Positions 1 through 8,301 of a DNA stretch of 17,511 nt are shown here, piece by piece (position 1 is the stretch's first letter; each line of letters begins with the position of its first letter). The notes under the pieces were generated by a model. That model made no database searches. It worked only from the letters and a program-made list of their open reading frames with translations, and had not been told where the DNA came from. The stretch lies in NCBI GenBank assembly GCA_964424205.1, contig CAYRIF010000047.1, positions 1 through 17,511 on the forward strand, read 5' to 3'. Source of the stretch: CAYRIF01 sp964424205 (lineage in GTDB: Bacteria > Bacteroidota > Bacteroidia > Cytophagales > Cyclobacteriaceae). Made by a program: the position numbers and the translations under genes.

Positions 1-3000
1 TGGTCCAATAGACCTTGCATGCATCTTATCATCCACTAAGTGACCTAATTTCAACATGTAAATAATTCCAACTGTTACCGGCTGGTCAAATTTCTCACCT
101 GTGAAACCATCGTAAAGATAGGTTCTGCCAAATGGCGGCAGTTTAGCTTCTTTCAATTGTGCCTCTATTTGATCCACAGATGCACCATCGAAAATTGGCG
201 TTGCATATTTTCTATCCAATTTCTCTCCAGCCCAAGCCAAAACTGTTTCATACAGTTGCCCCAAGTTCATCCTAGAAGGCACTCCTAGTGGATTCAGTAC
301 AATGTCAACAGGTGTGCCGTCTTCTAAGAATGGCATGTCTTCCTCTCTTACAATTTTTGCAACCACACCTTTGTTACCATGACGACCTGCCATTTTATCA
401 CCTACTTTTAGTTTACGTTTTTTGGCAATATAAACTTTTGCAAGCTGAACAATTCCTGTTGGCAATTCATCACCAACCTCAAGGGTAAACCTTTCTTTTT
501 TGAATTTGCCTGTGATTTCATATCGTTTCTGCTTGTAATTTCTAATCAATTGGGATATTAGTTCGTTGGTCTTATCATCTTCCACCCAGTCCCCTAATAC
601 TAAATCACCAATAAAGTTAACCTCTTCAGGCACGTTGTAATTACTCTCATCTCTGTAAATATTATTTTCAGGGAAAAGATTTGACTCAATGTTTGAAGCA
701 GAAAATTTCACTCCCTTTTTCAACACCACATCGCCGTACTTATGTTTTACCCCTTTGCTTACTTTTTTATCAAGTATTGTCGCCAGTTTAGAAATGATAA
801 TTTCTCTCAAAGCAATCAAATCGCTTGCATACTTAGTTTTTAATAATAGCACTTCTTTCTTAGCCCTCGCTCTAAGTTCTTTGTCTTTCTTAGGTCGTGA
901 AAATAATTTTGTATCAATCACAACTCCATTCAAGGAAGGTTTAGCTTTCAATGAGGCATCTTTTACATCACCCGCTTTATCTCCAAAGATTGCTCTCAAT
1001 AATTTTTCTTCAGGAGTTGGATCAGTCTCGCCTTTTGGCGTGATTTTACCAATCAAAATGTCTCCTTCTTTTATCTCAGCACCTACTCTTATAATTCCGT
1101 GCTCATCAAGGTTTTTAACAGCCTCTTCACTCACATTCGGAATTTCAGAAGTTAATTCTTCTTCCCCACGTTTAGTATCTCTTACTTCCAGGCTAAACTC
1201 ATCAATATGGATTGAAGTGAAAATGTCATTTCTTACTACCCTTTCAGAAATTACAATCGCATCTTCAAAATTGTATCCTTGCCAAGGCATAAATGCTACT
1301 TTCATGTTTCTGCCCAATGCCAACTCACCATCTTGCGTAGCAAATCCTTCGCAAAGCGGTTGTCCTGCTGAAACCTTTTCACCTAAGGCAACAATTGGTT
1401 TCAAGTTCACACATGTATCTTGGTTAGTTCTCCTGAATTTTATTAAATCGTACGTTTTAAATTCATCATTAAAACTTACAATTCTTTGATCATCACTAAG
1501 GTTATATTTAATTGTAATCTTAGTGGCGTCCACATAATCTACAACACCTGAACCTTCTGCCAAAACCAATGACCTAGAATCCAATGCCACTCGTTTCTCT
1601 AATCCTGTGCCTACTATTGGCGCTTCAGGACGTAACAATGGCACCGCTTGACGTTGCATGTTTGATCCCATCAACGCCCTGTTCGCATCATCATGCTCTA
1701 AGAAAGGAATCATTGACGCGGCAACAGATACAATCTGATTAGGAGCCACATCCATAAAAGACACTTCCTCTGGTGCTACGATAGGGAAATCACCCTCAAA
1801 TCGTGCTTTAATTTTATCGTTCAAGTAGACTCCTTTATCCGATAAAGGCGCATTTGCCTGCGCAATATTATGCGTATCTTCCTCTTCCGCCGTTAGGTAC
1901 ACGACATTACCCGTCATTTCTACTTTACCCTTATTCACCTTACGATAAGGAGTCTCAATGAATCCCATACCGTTCACTCTAGCATGTACACTCAATGAAG
2001 AAATCAAACCAATGTTAGGTCCTTCAGGTGTTTCAATCGTACAAAGTCTTCCATAATGTGTGTAATGCACATCCCTTACCTCAAAACCAGCTCTTTCTCT
2101 AGACAGTCCACCAGGTCCAAGTGCAGACATACGCCTTTTATGTGTAACCTCAGCCAATGGATTCGTTTGGTCCATAAATTGAGATAATTGGTTTGTTCCG
2201 AAGAACGAGTTGATAACCGATGATAATGTTCTGGCATTAATCAAATCAACAGGTTTGAAATCTTCATTATCACGCACATTCATTCTTTCTTTGATGGTTC
2301 TAGCCATTCTAGAAAGTCCAACACCAAATTGGTTATATAACTGCTCACCCACTGTTCTCACCCTTCTGTTACTCAAGTGATCGATATCATCTACCACTGC
2401 TTTTGAGTTACTCAACCCAATCAAATATTTTACGATGGAAATAATATCGTCTTTGGTCAGTACCCTGGTCTCAAAACCTGTGTCACTCCCTAATTTTTTG
2501 TTGATTCTATACCTGCCTACTTCGCCAAGATCATAACGTCTATCACTAAAGAATAGGTTGTTAATGATGTCTCTTGCTGTCTGCTCATCTGGTGCTTCTG
2601 TATTTCTTAATTGTCTATAGATTTGTTCAACCGCTTCTTTCTCAGAGTTTGAATTATCTTTCTGCAGTGTATTATAAACAATGGTGAAATCTGCAATGTT
2701 AATATCTTGCCTATGAACAATCACAGATTTAACATTTGCTTCAAGAATCAAATCAATGTCTTCTTGTGTTAGTTCAGAATCTCTTTCTAAAAGCACTTCA
2801 TGCCTATCGATAGAAACCACCTCTCCTGTATCCTCATCCACAAAATCTTCAGTCCAAGTACGAAGAACCCTTGCTGCTAGGTTTCTTCCAATGGCTTTTT
2901 TCAAGTCTTTTTTAGTTCCTTGGATTTCTTCTGACAATCCGAATAAATCCAAAATGTCTTTATCTGTACCGTAACCAATCGCTCTTAACAATGTAGTTAC

Positions 3001-3600
3001 TGGAAATTTCTTTTTTCTATCGATGTAAGCATACATTATATTATTTACATCGGTAGCAAACTCAATCCAAGAACCCCTAAAAGGTATAATTCTAGCTGAA
3101 TAAAGCTTGGTTCCGTTGGTATGCTTGCTTTGCGCAAAAAATACACCCGGCGATCTGTGCAATTGGGAAACGATTACCCGTTCTGCACCATTGATTACAA
3201 ATGAGCCTTTTTTTGTCATGTATGGGATGTTTCCCAAAAACACTTCTTGCTCAATTGTCTCAAACTCTTCGTGATCTTCATCATTACACAAGAGTCTCAA
3301 CTTTGCTTTCAAAGGCACTGAATAGGTAAGTCCCCTGTCTATACATTCGTCCACCGAATATTTAGGAGGGTCGACCATATAGTCAATAAACTCTAAAACA
3401 AAATTTTCTCGTGAATCCGAGATTGGAAAATTTTCAGAAAAAACTTTAAAAATCCCTTCTTGCGTTCTTTTTTGCGCTGGGGTTTCTAATTGGAAAAAGT
3501 CTTTAAATGATTGTAATTGAATATCAAGGAAATCAGGATAATCTTTTACCCTCTTGATATTAGCGAAACTGATTCTTTCAGATTTATTTTTTTTAGCCAA
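1..3600 (-). CDS. rpoB: RNA polymerase beta subunit (partial, C-terminus beyond the window)
   Basis: This is the catalytic beta subunit of DNA-dependent RNA polymerase. The frame is open for 1200 codons and runs off the left edge at ...ARSIGP, so roughly 70-90 C-terminal residues are missing. The rifampicin-binding region is clear: D477, H487 and S492 correspond to E. coli D516, H526 and S531 and are all wild type. The segment GDKMAGRHGNKG near residue 1070 and the run SALGPGGLSRERAG are hallmark beta-subunit motifs. No ATG fits the family N-terminus. The best start is a TTG at 3600 giving MAKKNKSERISFAN, because an in-frame TAA lies about 45 bases upstream with no ATG or GTG between. It follows rplL after a 176-base gap containing a hairpin. 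Identity is certain; the TTG start is an inference. Confidence 0.96.
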   Translation of the reverse strand, partial: MAKKNKSERISFANIKRVKDYPDFLDIQLQSFKDFFQLETPAQKRTQEGIFKVFSENFPISDSRENFVLEFIDYMVDPPKYSVDECIDRGLTYSVPLKAKLRLLCNDEDHEEFETIEQEVFLGNIPYMTKKGSFVINGAERVIVSQLHRSPGVFFAQSKHTNGTKLYSARIIPFRGSWIEFATDVNNIMYAYIDRKKKFPVTTLLRAIGYGTDKDILDLFGLSEEIQGTKKDLKKAIGRNLAARVLRTWTEDFVDEDTGEVVSIDRHEVLLERDSELTQEDIDLILEANVKSVIVHRQDINIADFTIVYNTLQKDNSNSEKEAVEQIYRQLRNTEAPDEQTARDIINNLFFSDRRYDLGEVGRYRINKKLGSDTGFETRVLTKDDIISIVKYLIGLSNSKAVVDDIDHLSNRRVRTVGEQLYNQFGVGLSRMARTIKERMNVRDNEDFKPVDLINARTLSSVINSFFGTNQLSQFMDQTNPLAEVTHKRRMSALGPGGLSRERAGFEVRDVHYTHYGRLCTIETPEGPNIGLISSLSVHARVNGMGFIETPYRKVNKGKVEMTGNVVYLTAEEEDTHNIAQANAPLSDKGVYLNDKIKARFEGDFPIVAPEEVSFMDVAPNQIVSVAASMIPFLEHDDANRALMGSNMQRQAVPLLRPEAPIVGTGLEKRVALDSRSLVLAEGSGVVDYVDATKITIKYNLSDDQRIVSFNDEFKTYDLIKFRRTNQDTCVNLKPIVALGEKVSAGQPLCEGFATQDGELALGRNMKVAFMPWQGYNFEDAIVISERVVRNDIFTSIHIDEFSLEVRDTKRGEEELTSEIPNVSEEAVKNLDEHGIIRVGAEIKEGDILIGKITPKGETDPTPEEKLLRAIFGDKAGDVKDASLKAKPSLNGVVIDTKLFSRPKKDKELRARAKKEVLLLKTKYASDLIALREIIISKLATILDKKVSKGVKHKYGDVVLKKGVKFSASNIESNLFPENNIYRDESNYNVPEEVNFIGDLVLGDWVEDDKTNELISQLIRNYKQKRYEITGKFKKERFTLEVGDELPTGIVQLAKVYIAKKRKLKVGDKMAGRHGNKGVVAKIVREEDMPFLEDGTPVDIVLNPLGVPSRMNLGQLYETVLAWAGEKLDRKYATPIFDGASVDQIEAQLKEAKLPPFGRTYLYDGFTGEKFDQPVTVGIIYMLKLGHLVDDKMHARSIGP

Positions 3601-3706
3601 AGCCCTACTATTTAAGTTGTAATCTTTTACCGACGAATTTTAGAAAACGCTCTTGAAATTTTTATTAAAAAAACTTACTGAACGTAAAATGCATACAAAC
3701 AGGAAA

Positions 3707-3739
3707 AGACCCCTATCCCAATTGCTTGGGATGGGGTCT
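3707..3739 (-). terminator. rplL-rpoB intergenic hairpin, terminator or attenuator
   Basis: AGACCCC and ATCCCAA (3707-3713 and 3715-3721, with a bulged T at 3714) pair with TTGGGAT and GGGGTCT (3726-3739) around a TTGC loop, giving a 14-bp stem. Read on the minus strand, the hairpin is followed immediately by TTTTCC, a short U-run. Lying between rplL and rpoB, it is placed to lower beta-subunit output relative to L7/L12, as attenuators do at this junction in other bacteria. Partial read-through is inferred because no TAnnTTTG promoter is visible between it and rpoB. Confidence 0.7.
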
Positions 3740-3751
3740 ATTATTGTTAGC

Positions 3752-3768
3752 CGTTTATAGTATAAACG
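3752..3768. repeat. 17-bp palindrome just after rplL
   Basis: CGTTTATA, one central base, then TATAAACG forms a perfect palindrome eight bases beyond the rplL stop codon. As RNA it could make a 6-bp stem with a 5-base loop. It may be a 3'-end stabiliser or processing signal upstream of the larger hairpin; no function can be assigned. Confidence 0.5.
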
Positions 3769-3776
3769 ACCAAGTC

Positions 3777-4151
3777 TTATTTAAGCTCTACTTCAGCTCC
3801 TGCCTCTTCTAATTGCTTTTTAAGTGCTTCAGCCTCATCTTTAGCAACACCTTCTTTGATTGCTTTTGGTGCAGCATCAACAAGTTCTTTCGCATCTTTC
3901 AATCCTAGACCTGTCAATTCTTTTACCAATTTAACGATTGCCAATTTAGCACCACCCGGAGATTTCAAGACAACATCAAATTCTGATTTTTCTTCAGCGT
4001 CATCTCCACCACCACCGCCAGCTACCATTACTGGTGCTGCAGCTGCTGCAGGCTCAATTCCGTGAGTCTCTTTCAAGTACTCAGCTAATTCGTTTACTTC
4101 TTTTACGGTTAATCCTACTAGTTCATCACCTAGCTTATTTACGTCTGCCAT
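3777..4151 (-). CDS. rplL: 50S ribosomal protein L7/L12
   Basis: L7/L12 is the multi-copy stalk protein of the large ribosomal subunit. It recruits and activates the translational GTPases (EF-Tu, EF-G, IF2). The 124-residue length is typical. The N-terminal dimerisation helices cover about residues 1-33. A flexible Ala/Gly-rich hinge spans 34-56, with a GGGGG run at 45-49. The compact C-terminal domain follows, with the family segment VKELTGLGLKDAKELVD. It lies 27 bases after rplJ, the gene for its ribosomal anchor L10, in the usual rplJL order. The space before the ATG is A/T-rich with no Shine-Dalgarno sequence, as expected in Bacteroidota. Confidence 0.97.
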   Translation of the reverse strand: MADVNKLGDELVGLTVKEVNELAEYLKETHGIEPAAAAAPVMVAGGGGGDDAEEKSEFDVVLKSPGGAKLAIVKLVKELTGLGLKDAKELVDAAPKAIKEGVAKDEAEALKKQLEEAGAEVELK

Positions 4152-4178
4152 TTTATTATTAGTTTATTGTGTTCTTAA

Positions 4179-4709
4179 TTAATTTTCTCTTTCTGATAAG
4201 GTTTTAACAAGCCCAGCAAGCGTGTTCTTTCCACTTTGAAGCGCAGAAATAACGTTTTTGGCTGGAGATTGTAGCAATCCAATGATTTCACCAATAAGTT
4301 CATCTTTAGATTTAAGGTCACTTAACATATTTAAGTGCTCTTCTCCGATGTAAACATCAGCATCTACAGCTGCCGCTTTTAATAATGGTTTTTCACTCGC
4401 TTGCTTCTTTCTAAAATCTTTAATCACTTTTGCAGGAGTATTTGCTGCTTCTTCTGAAAAGATGATTCCTGAAAAACCTTTCAAGACGTCCTCTAATTCT
4501 GAATAATCATGCGCTACATTTTCAAGTGCCTTTTTGATTAAAGTGTTTTTATACACCCTATATTCAACGCCACCTTCAAAGCATGTTCTTCTAAAAGCAT
4601 TTACCTGCGCAACAGTTAACCCTGAAGCATCAGTGATATAGAAATTTTTGTTTGCTTTAAGCTTATCAGTAATTTCGGATATTATATTTACTTTTTCTTC
4701 TCTAGTCAT
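4179..4709 (-). CDS. rplJ: 50S ribosomal protein L10
   Basis: L10 anchors L7/L12 dimers to 23S rRNA at the base of the ribosomal stalk. The 176-residue protein has the expected N-terminal rRNA-binding domain, including the segment YRVYKNTLIKKAL, and a C-terminal helix (about residues 145-174) that carries the L7/L12 binding sites. It starts two bases after the rplA stop codon, so translation is probably coupled. In many bacteria L10, with L7/L12, represses its own mRNA from a leader. No long leader is available here because the gene is packed against rplA, so any such control would act inside the rplA coding region. Confidence 0.96.
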   Translation of the reverse strand: MTREEKVNIISEITDKLKANKNFYITDASGLTVAQVNAFRRTCFEGGVEYRVYKNTLIKKALENVAHDYSELEDVLKGFSGIIFSEEAANTPAKVIKDFRKKQASEKPLLKAAAVDADVYIGEEHLNMLSDLKSKDELIGEIIGLLQSPAKNVISALQSGKNTLAGLVKTLSEREN

Positions 4710-4711
4710 AA

Positions 4712-5410
4712 CTATAATCCCTCTATACTTGATTGATCTATTTTAATTCCAGGACTCATTGTACTCGAAAGCGAGATGCTTTTGAAATACGTGCCTTTAG
4801 CTGAAGAAGGTTTTAGCTTTGAGATTGTTTGGATGATTTCATTTGCATTGTCAAAAATCTTTTGAGCATCAAAAGATGATTTTGCAACACTTGTATGAAT
4901 GATTCCAAATTTATCAACCTTAAAATCTATTTTACCACTCTTCACCTCACCTACAGCTTTACCGACATTCAGTGTCACTGTCCCTGACTTTGGATTAGGC
5001 ATCAAACCTCTCGGTCCTAATACTCTACCCAGTCGTCCGACTTTTGCCATCACCGTTGGCATGGTAATAATTACATCTACATCTGTCCATCCTCCTTCAA
5101 TCTTCTTGATGTATTCATCCAAACCTACATAGTCAGCACCAGCTTCTTTCGCTTCTTCTTCCTTATCAGGAGTACAAAGCACCAAAACCTTCAAGTCTTT
5201 TCCAGTACCATGAGGAAGTGCAACGACACCCCTCACCATTTGATCCGCTTTACGTGGATCAACACCTAATCGAATATCAATATCGACAGAAGCATCAAAT
5301 TTTGTAAAAGTAACTTCCTTTACAAGCTTAGAAGCTTCTTCTAGCGAATATTCTTGCGTAGCATCTACTTTGTCTGCTATCGCTTTTTGATTTTTCGTTA
5401 ATTTAGCCAT
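4712..5410 (-). CDS. rplA: 50S ribosomal protein L1
   Basis: L1 forms the mobile L1 stalk of the large subunit, which guides deacylated tRNA out of the E site. It can also repress the L11-L1 mRNA. The 232-residue length matches the family. The central signature GRLGRVLGPRGLMPNPKSGT is intact, followed by the VGKAVGEVKSGKIDFKVDK stretch typical of bacterial L1. It lies nine bases after rplK and two bases before rplJ, within one tightly packed unit. No L1-binding leader was recognisable, since rplK itself starts two bases after nusG. Confidence 0.97.
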   Translation of the reverse strand: MAKLTKNQKAIADKVDATQEYSLEEASKLVKEVTFTKFDASVDIDIRLGVDPRKADQMVRGVVALPHGTGKDLKVLVLCTPDKEEEAKEAGADYVGLDEYIKKIEGGWTDVDVIITMPTVMAKVGRLGRVLGPRGLMPNPKSGTVTLNVGKAVGEVKSGKIDFKVDKFGIIHTSVAKSSFDAQKIFDNANEIIQTISKLKPSSAKGTYFKSISLSSTMSPGIKIDQSSIEGL

Positions 5411-5419
5411 CTTTATAAT

Positions 5420-5863
5420 TTAATTAGCCCAAGGAGCTTTACCTGAAACTTTTAAACCCATACTTCTAGCGGTACCTGCTACCATTTTCATAGCAGATTC
5501 AATTTTAAAAGCATTTAAATCAGGCATTTTAGTTTCAGCTATTTGCTTCACTTGATCCCATGTTACTTTACCTACTTTAATTCTATTCGATTCAGCAGAA
5601 CCACTTTTTAGTTTTGCTGCTTCCAATAGAAGTACGGCTGCTGGAGGAGTTTTTATTACAAAATCAAAAGATTTATCTGAGTATATTGTAACTAAAACCG
5701 GCAATAATTGCCCTTGCTTATCTTGGGTTCTGGCATTAAACTGCTTACAGAACTCCATGATATTAAGCCCCTTGCTACCTAAAGCAGGACCAACAGGAGG
5801 AGACGGATTTGCTGCACCGCCTCTAATTTGTAATTTCAGATAACCACTTATTTCTTTGGCCAT
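5420..5863 (-). CDS. rplK: 50S ribosomal protein L11
   Basis: L11 binds the GTPase-associated centre of 23S rRNA, helps factor-dependent GTP hydrolysis and is needed for RelA activation. The 147-residue protein has the N-terminal proline-rich segment NPSPPVGPALGSKGLNIMEF, the site of thiopeptide-resistance changes in other bacteria, and its prolines are intact. The C-terminal rRNA-binding domain carries the TARSMGL motif near the end. The gene starts two bases after the nusG stop codon, which points to translational coupling. Confidence 0.97.
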   Translation of the reverse strand: MAKEISGYLKLQIRGGAANPSPPVGPALGSKGLNIMEFCKQFNARTQDKQGQLLPVLVTIYSDKSFDFVIKTPPAAVLLLEAAKLKSGSAESNRIKVGKVTWDQVKQIAETKMPDLNAFKIESAMKMVAGTARSMGLKVSGKAPWAN

Positions 5864-5865
5864 TT

Positions 5866-6423
5866 TTAATCAATTTTTTCTACCTGCATATAATTTAACT
5901 CTACCGGAGTATTTCGCCCAAAAATCTTAACCATAACATTAAGTTTTTTACGTTCTTCGAAAACCTCCTCTACTATTCCTGTAAAACCACTGAAAGGGCC
6001 GTCCATTACTTTGACTTCCTCTCCAACAATATATGGTGAATCAAGTGTTTCTTCAAATTCTTCAACATCGCCAACTCGTCCTAAGATTCTGTTGATTTCT
6101 GACTCCCTCAACGGGACAGGGGTTTTGGAAGCCCCCCCGGAATTTGATCCTAAAAACCCTATAATACCAGGAATACTCGTAATAATATGAGCTGCTTCAC
6201 CATGTGTCAAGTCAGCGGAGACTATCATATAGCCTGGAAAAAAATTTCGTTCTCGAACGCGTTTTTTTCCTTGGCGCATCTCATAGACTTTTTCGGAAGG
6301 AATCATTATTTCAGGAACAAATTCTTGCAAATTACATCTTGCAATTTCCATTTCTAAATATGATTTAGCCTTCTTCTCTTTGCCGCTTACAACCCTAACA
6401 ACATACCATTTAAGCTCAGCCAT
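5866..6423 (-). CDS. nusG: Transcription elongation and antitermination factor NusG
   Basis: NusG binds the clamp of RNA polymerase through its N-terminal NGN domain. Through its C-terminal KOW domain it contacts S10 (transcription-translation coupling) or Rho. The 185-residue protein has the NGN domain at about residues 4-115, with WYVVRVVSGKEKKA and NFFPGYMIV. The KOW domain lies at about 133-184 (VGEEVKVMDGPFSGFTG). A Gly/Ser-rich segment LGSNSGGASK (91-100) precedes the last NGN strand. It sits between secE and rplK, the near-universal arrangement, 23 bases after secE. Confidence 0.97.
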   Translation of the reverse strand: MAELKWYVVRVVSGKEKKAKSYLEMEIARCNLQEFVPEIMIPSEKVYEMRQGKKRVRERNFFPGYMIVSADLTHGEAAHIITSIPGIIGFLGSNSGGASKTPVPLRESEINRILGRVGDVEEFEETLDSPYIVGEEVKVMDGPFSGFTGIVEEVFEERKKLNVMVKIFGRNTPVELNYMQVEKID

Positions 6424-6446
6424 TATTACTAGTTTCTTTATTTCTT

Positions 6447-6638
6447 TTAAAATGCGTTATAAAACCACTCCATTGCACCATTAAATGCAAAGTCCATTAT
6501 CCCGATTACAATAGCAAATATCAATGATGCCACCAATACCAAAATCGAACTATTCTGCAATTCGGCATACTTTGGCCAAAAGACTTTTGTAGTCATCTCT
6601 ATGTATGAATCTTTAATAAATGCTATTACTGTTGACAT
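6447..6638 (-). CDS. secE: Preprotein translocase subunit SecE
   Basis: SecE is the small essential membrane subunit that clamps the SecY channel of the general secretion translocon. The 63-residue protein is the short single-span form. A basic and amphipathic N-terminal helix (IKDSYIEMTTKVFWPKYAEL) carries the conserved TKVFWP stretch. One transmembrane helix follows at about residues 31-52. An upstream in-frame ATG at 6695 would start inside the tRNA-Trp gene, so the start at 6638 (MSTVIAF) is chosen. That leaves 26 bases between tRNA-Trp and secE, so tRNA and mRNA probably share a transcript that is cut at the tRNA 3' end. Confidence 0.95.
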   Translation of the reverse strand: MSTVIAFIKDSYIEMTTKVFWPKYAELQNSSILVLVASLIFAIVIGIMDFAFNGAMEWFYNAF

Positions 6639-6664
6639 AGGTCTTATACGATTTAATTTTTTTG

Positions 6665-6737
6665 CACGGGAGGTAGGAATCGAACCCACAACCAACGGTT
6701 TTGGAGACCGCTACTCTACCAATTGAGCTACACCCGT
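6665..6737 (-). tRNA. trnW: tRNA-Trp (anticodon CCA)
   Basis: The 73-base cloverleaf has D arm GCTCAATTGGTAGAG, anticodon loop CTCCAAA (anticodon CCA) in a 5-bp stem, T loop TTCGATT, and the G discriminator expected for tryptophan. The acceptor stem is ACGGGTG against CTCCCGT, with one T6-T67 mismatch. CCA is not encoded. It is the first gene of the secE-nusG-rplKAJL-rpoB transcript, about 20 bases downstream of the predicted start site. Confidence 0.97.
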
Positions 6738-6762
6738 AAATACCTCGGCTCAAATTGGTCTG

Positions 6763-6793
6763 CAAAGGTACTACTTTTTTATTATAACACAAA
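6763..6793 (-). promoter_or_regulatory. Bacteroidota sigma-A promoter for tRNA-Trp and the secE-rpoB operon
   Basis: On the minus strand, TTTG (6793-6790), a 19-base spacer, and TACCTTTG (6770-6763) match the Bacteroidota consensus TTTG-N19-TAnnTTTG exactly. The predicted start is near 6757, leaving a leader of about 20 bases before tRNA-Trp. The -33 TTTG lies inside one arm of the inverted repeat at 6784-6832. Confidence 0.82.
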
Positions 6794-6832
6794 TGCGTTT
6801 CGGATTTTTTTTCTGAAACGCATTTGTGTTAT
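6784..6832. repeat. 18-bp perfect inverted repeat downstream of tuf
   Basis: The arms at 6784-6801 and 6815-6832 are perfectly complementary, with a 13-base T-rich loop (plus-strand sense). It starts 15 bases beyond the tuf stop codon and is the obvious candidate for the tuf 3' end. Neither strand has a U-run after the stem: the minus strand continues into A-rich sequence. It is therefore not a classical intrinsic terminator, and may be a processing, stability or Rho-linked 3' end. One arm contains the -33 box of the next promoter. Confidence 0.8.
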
Positions 6833-6846
6833 TCTTTACTGTGAGT

Positions 6847-8034
6847 TTACTCTAAAATCTCAGTAACCTGTCCAGAACCTACCGTTCTACCGCCTTCTCT
6901 GATGGCAAATCTTAGTCCTTTCTCCATGGCAATTTTGTTGATAAGTGTTACTTCAATCGTAACGTTATCTCCTGGCATTACCATTTCAACGTTTTCACCT
7001 AGCATGATTTCGCCAGTTACGTCTGTGGTTCTGAAATAAAACTGAGGCCTGTATTTGTTAAAGAAAGGCGTGTGTCTTCCTCCTTCTTCTTTCGACAATA
7101 CATATATCTCTGCTTTGAATTTAGCATGAGGAGTTACAGAACCAGGCTTACAAATAATCATTCCCCGTTTGATGTCTGTTTTTTCAATACCTCTCAATAA
7201 CAATCCAGTGTTATCTCCAGCTTCTCCTCTATCCAATATTTTTCTGAACATCTCAACACCTGTTACTGTAGATGTTAAGTTTTCAGCACCCATACCGATG
7301 ATATCAACTGCGTCACCAGAGTTAATTACCCCTCTTTCGATTCTTCCAGTGGCTACAGTACCTCGACCTGTAATTGAGAATACATCCTCAACAGGCATTA
7401 AGAAGTCTTTGTCGATTGCTCTTTCAGGAAGTGGGATGAATTCATCAACCGCTACCATTAGCTCATTTACTTTTTCTACCCATTTCGCTTCACCGTTAAG
7501 TGCGCCAAGTGCCGATCCTGCAATGACAGGAGTGTCATCACCTGGAAAATCATAAGAAGAAAGTAACTCCCTTACTTCCATATCCACCAATTCAATTAAT
7601 TCTTCATCATCAACAAGATCAACCTTATTCATGAATACAACGAGTGCCGGCACCCCTACCTGACGAGCCAATAGTATATGCTCTCTTGTTTGAGGCATAG
7701 GACCATCAGTAGCTGCTACTACTAAAATAGCACCATCCATTTGGGCAGCACCTGTCACCATGTTTTTCACATAATCGGCGTGACCAGGACAGTCAACGTG
7801 CGCATAATGTCTGTTTGCAGTTTGGTACTCAACGTGAGATGTGTTAATTGTAATTCCTCTTTCTTTTTCTTCAGGAGCATTATCAATTGATGTAAAATCT
7901 CTTATGTCAGCAAGACCTTGGTCAGCTAACACTTTTGTAATTGCAGCGGTTAATGTTGTTTTACCATGGTCAACGTGACCAATTGTTCCAATATTAACGT
8001 GTGGTTTCGAACGATCAAAGGTTTCTTTAGCCAT
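6847..8034 (-). CDS. tuf: Translation elongation factor Tu
   Basis: EF-Tu is the GTPase that delivers aminoacyl-tRNA to the ribosomal A site. The 395-residue protein contains all GTP-binding motifs: GHVDHGKT (19-26), switch-I GITI (61-64), DCPGH (82-86) and NKVD (137-140). Domains II and III follow, ending in the conserved GGRTVGSGQVTEIL. It lies directly downstream of tRNA-Tyr, -Gly and -Thr, the same tRNA-tuf linkage known from E. coli tufB and many other bacteria, and is probably co-transcribed from the promoter at 8578-8608. The roughly 100-base space before its ATG has no Shine-Dalgarno sequence. Confidence 0.98.
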   Translation of the reverse strand: MAKETFDRSKPHVNIGTIGHVDHGKTTLTAAITKVLADQGLADIRDFTSIDNAPEEKERGITINTSHVEYQTANRHYAHVDCPGHADYVKNMVTGAAQMDGAILVVAATDGPMPQTREHILLARQVGVPALVVFMNKVDLVDDEELIELVDMEVRELLSSYDFPGDDTPVIAGSALGALNGEAKWVEKVNELMVAVDEFIPLPERAIDKDFLMPVEDVFSITGRGTVATGRIERGVINSGDAVDIIGMGAENLTSTVTGVEMFRKILDRGEAGDNTGLLLRGIEKTDIKRGMIICKPGSVTPHAKFKAEIYVLSKEEGGRHTPFFNKYRPQFYFRTTDVTGEIMLGENVEMVMPGDNVTIEVTLINKIAMEKGLRFAIREGGRTVGSGQVTEILE

Positions 8035-8132
8035 GTTTGATACTTTAAGTTAATTTTAAATTTATAATCTATTTTTATTTACACTAGTAACATGCACCGC
8101 TTACACAAACAGTACAATCAAAACTCTTTTTG

Positions 8133-8204
8133 AGCCAATGATGAGATTTGAACTCATGACCTCTTCCTTACCAAGGAAACGCTCTACCCCTGAGCTACAC
8201 CGGC
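8133..8204 (-). tRNA. trnT: tRNA-Thr (anticodon GGT)
   Basis: The 72-base cloverleaf has acceptor stem GCCGGTG against CATTGGC (two G-U wobbles), D arm GCTCAGGGGTAGAGC, anticodon loop TTGGTAA (anticodon GGT), T loop TTCAAAT and a T discriminator. CCA is not encoded. It is the last of three tRNAs upstream of tuf. Confidence 0.97.
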
Positions 8205-8247
8205 TTATCCTCTAATCCAATTACCTCAGTAATCCGACTCAATTCCT

Positions 8248-8268
8248 GCCTGAAATTGTCATTCAGGC
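8248..8268. repeat. Small hairpin between tRNA-Gly and tRNA-Thr
   Basis: GCCTGAA and TTCAGGC form a perfect 7-bp stem with a 7-base loop. It lies in the 97-base spacer of the tRNA precursor and could be a processing structure. No U-run follows, so a terminator is unlikely. Confidence 0.45.
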
Positions 8269-8301
8269 TAGAATGCAACCAAGGAATCATTGACACTTTT
8301 G

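Noticed and set aside
689..1489. 266-codon plus-strand open frame
   Set aside because: It lies wholly antisense to rpoB, whose frame encodes conserved beta-subunit motifs. The translation is low-complexity Ser/Leu/Phe-rich, typical of a shadow frame.
6639..6695. Longer secE start at 6695
   Set aside because: The extension is translated from the 3' half of tRNA-Trp.
7169..7555. 128-codon plus-strand open frame
   Set aside because: Antisense to tuf, which is certain; no domain or initiation signal seen.
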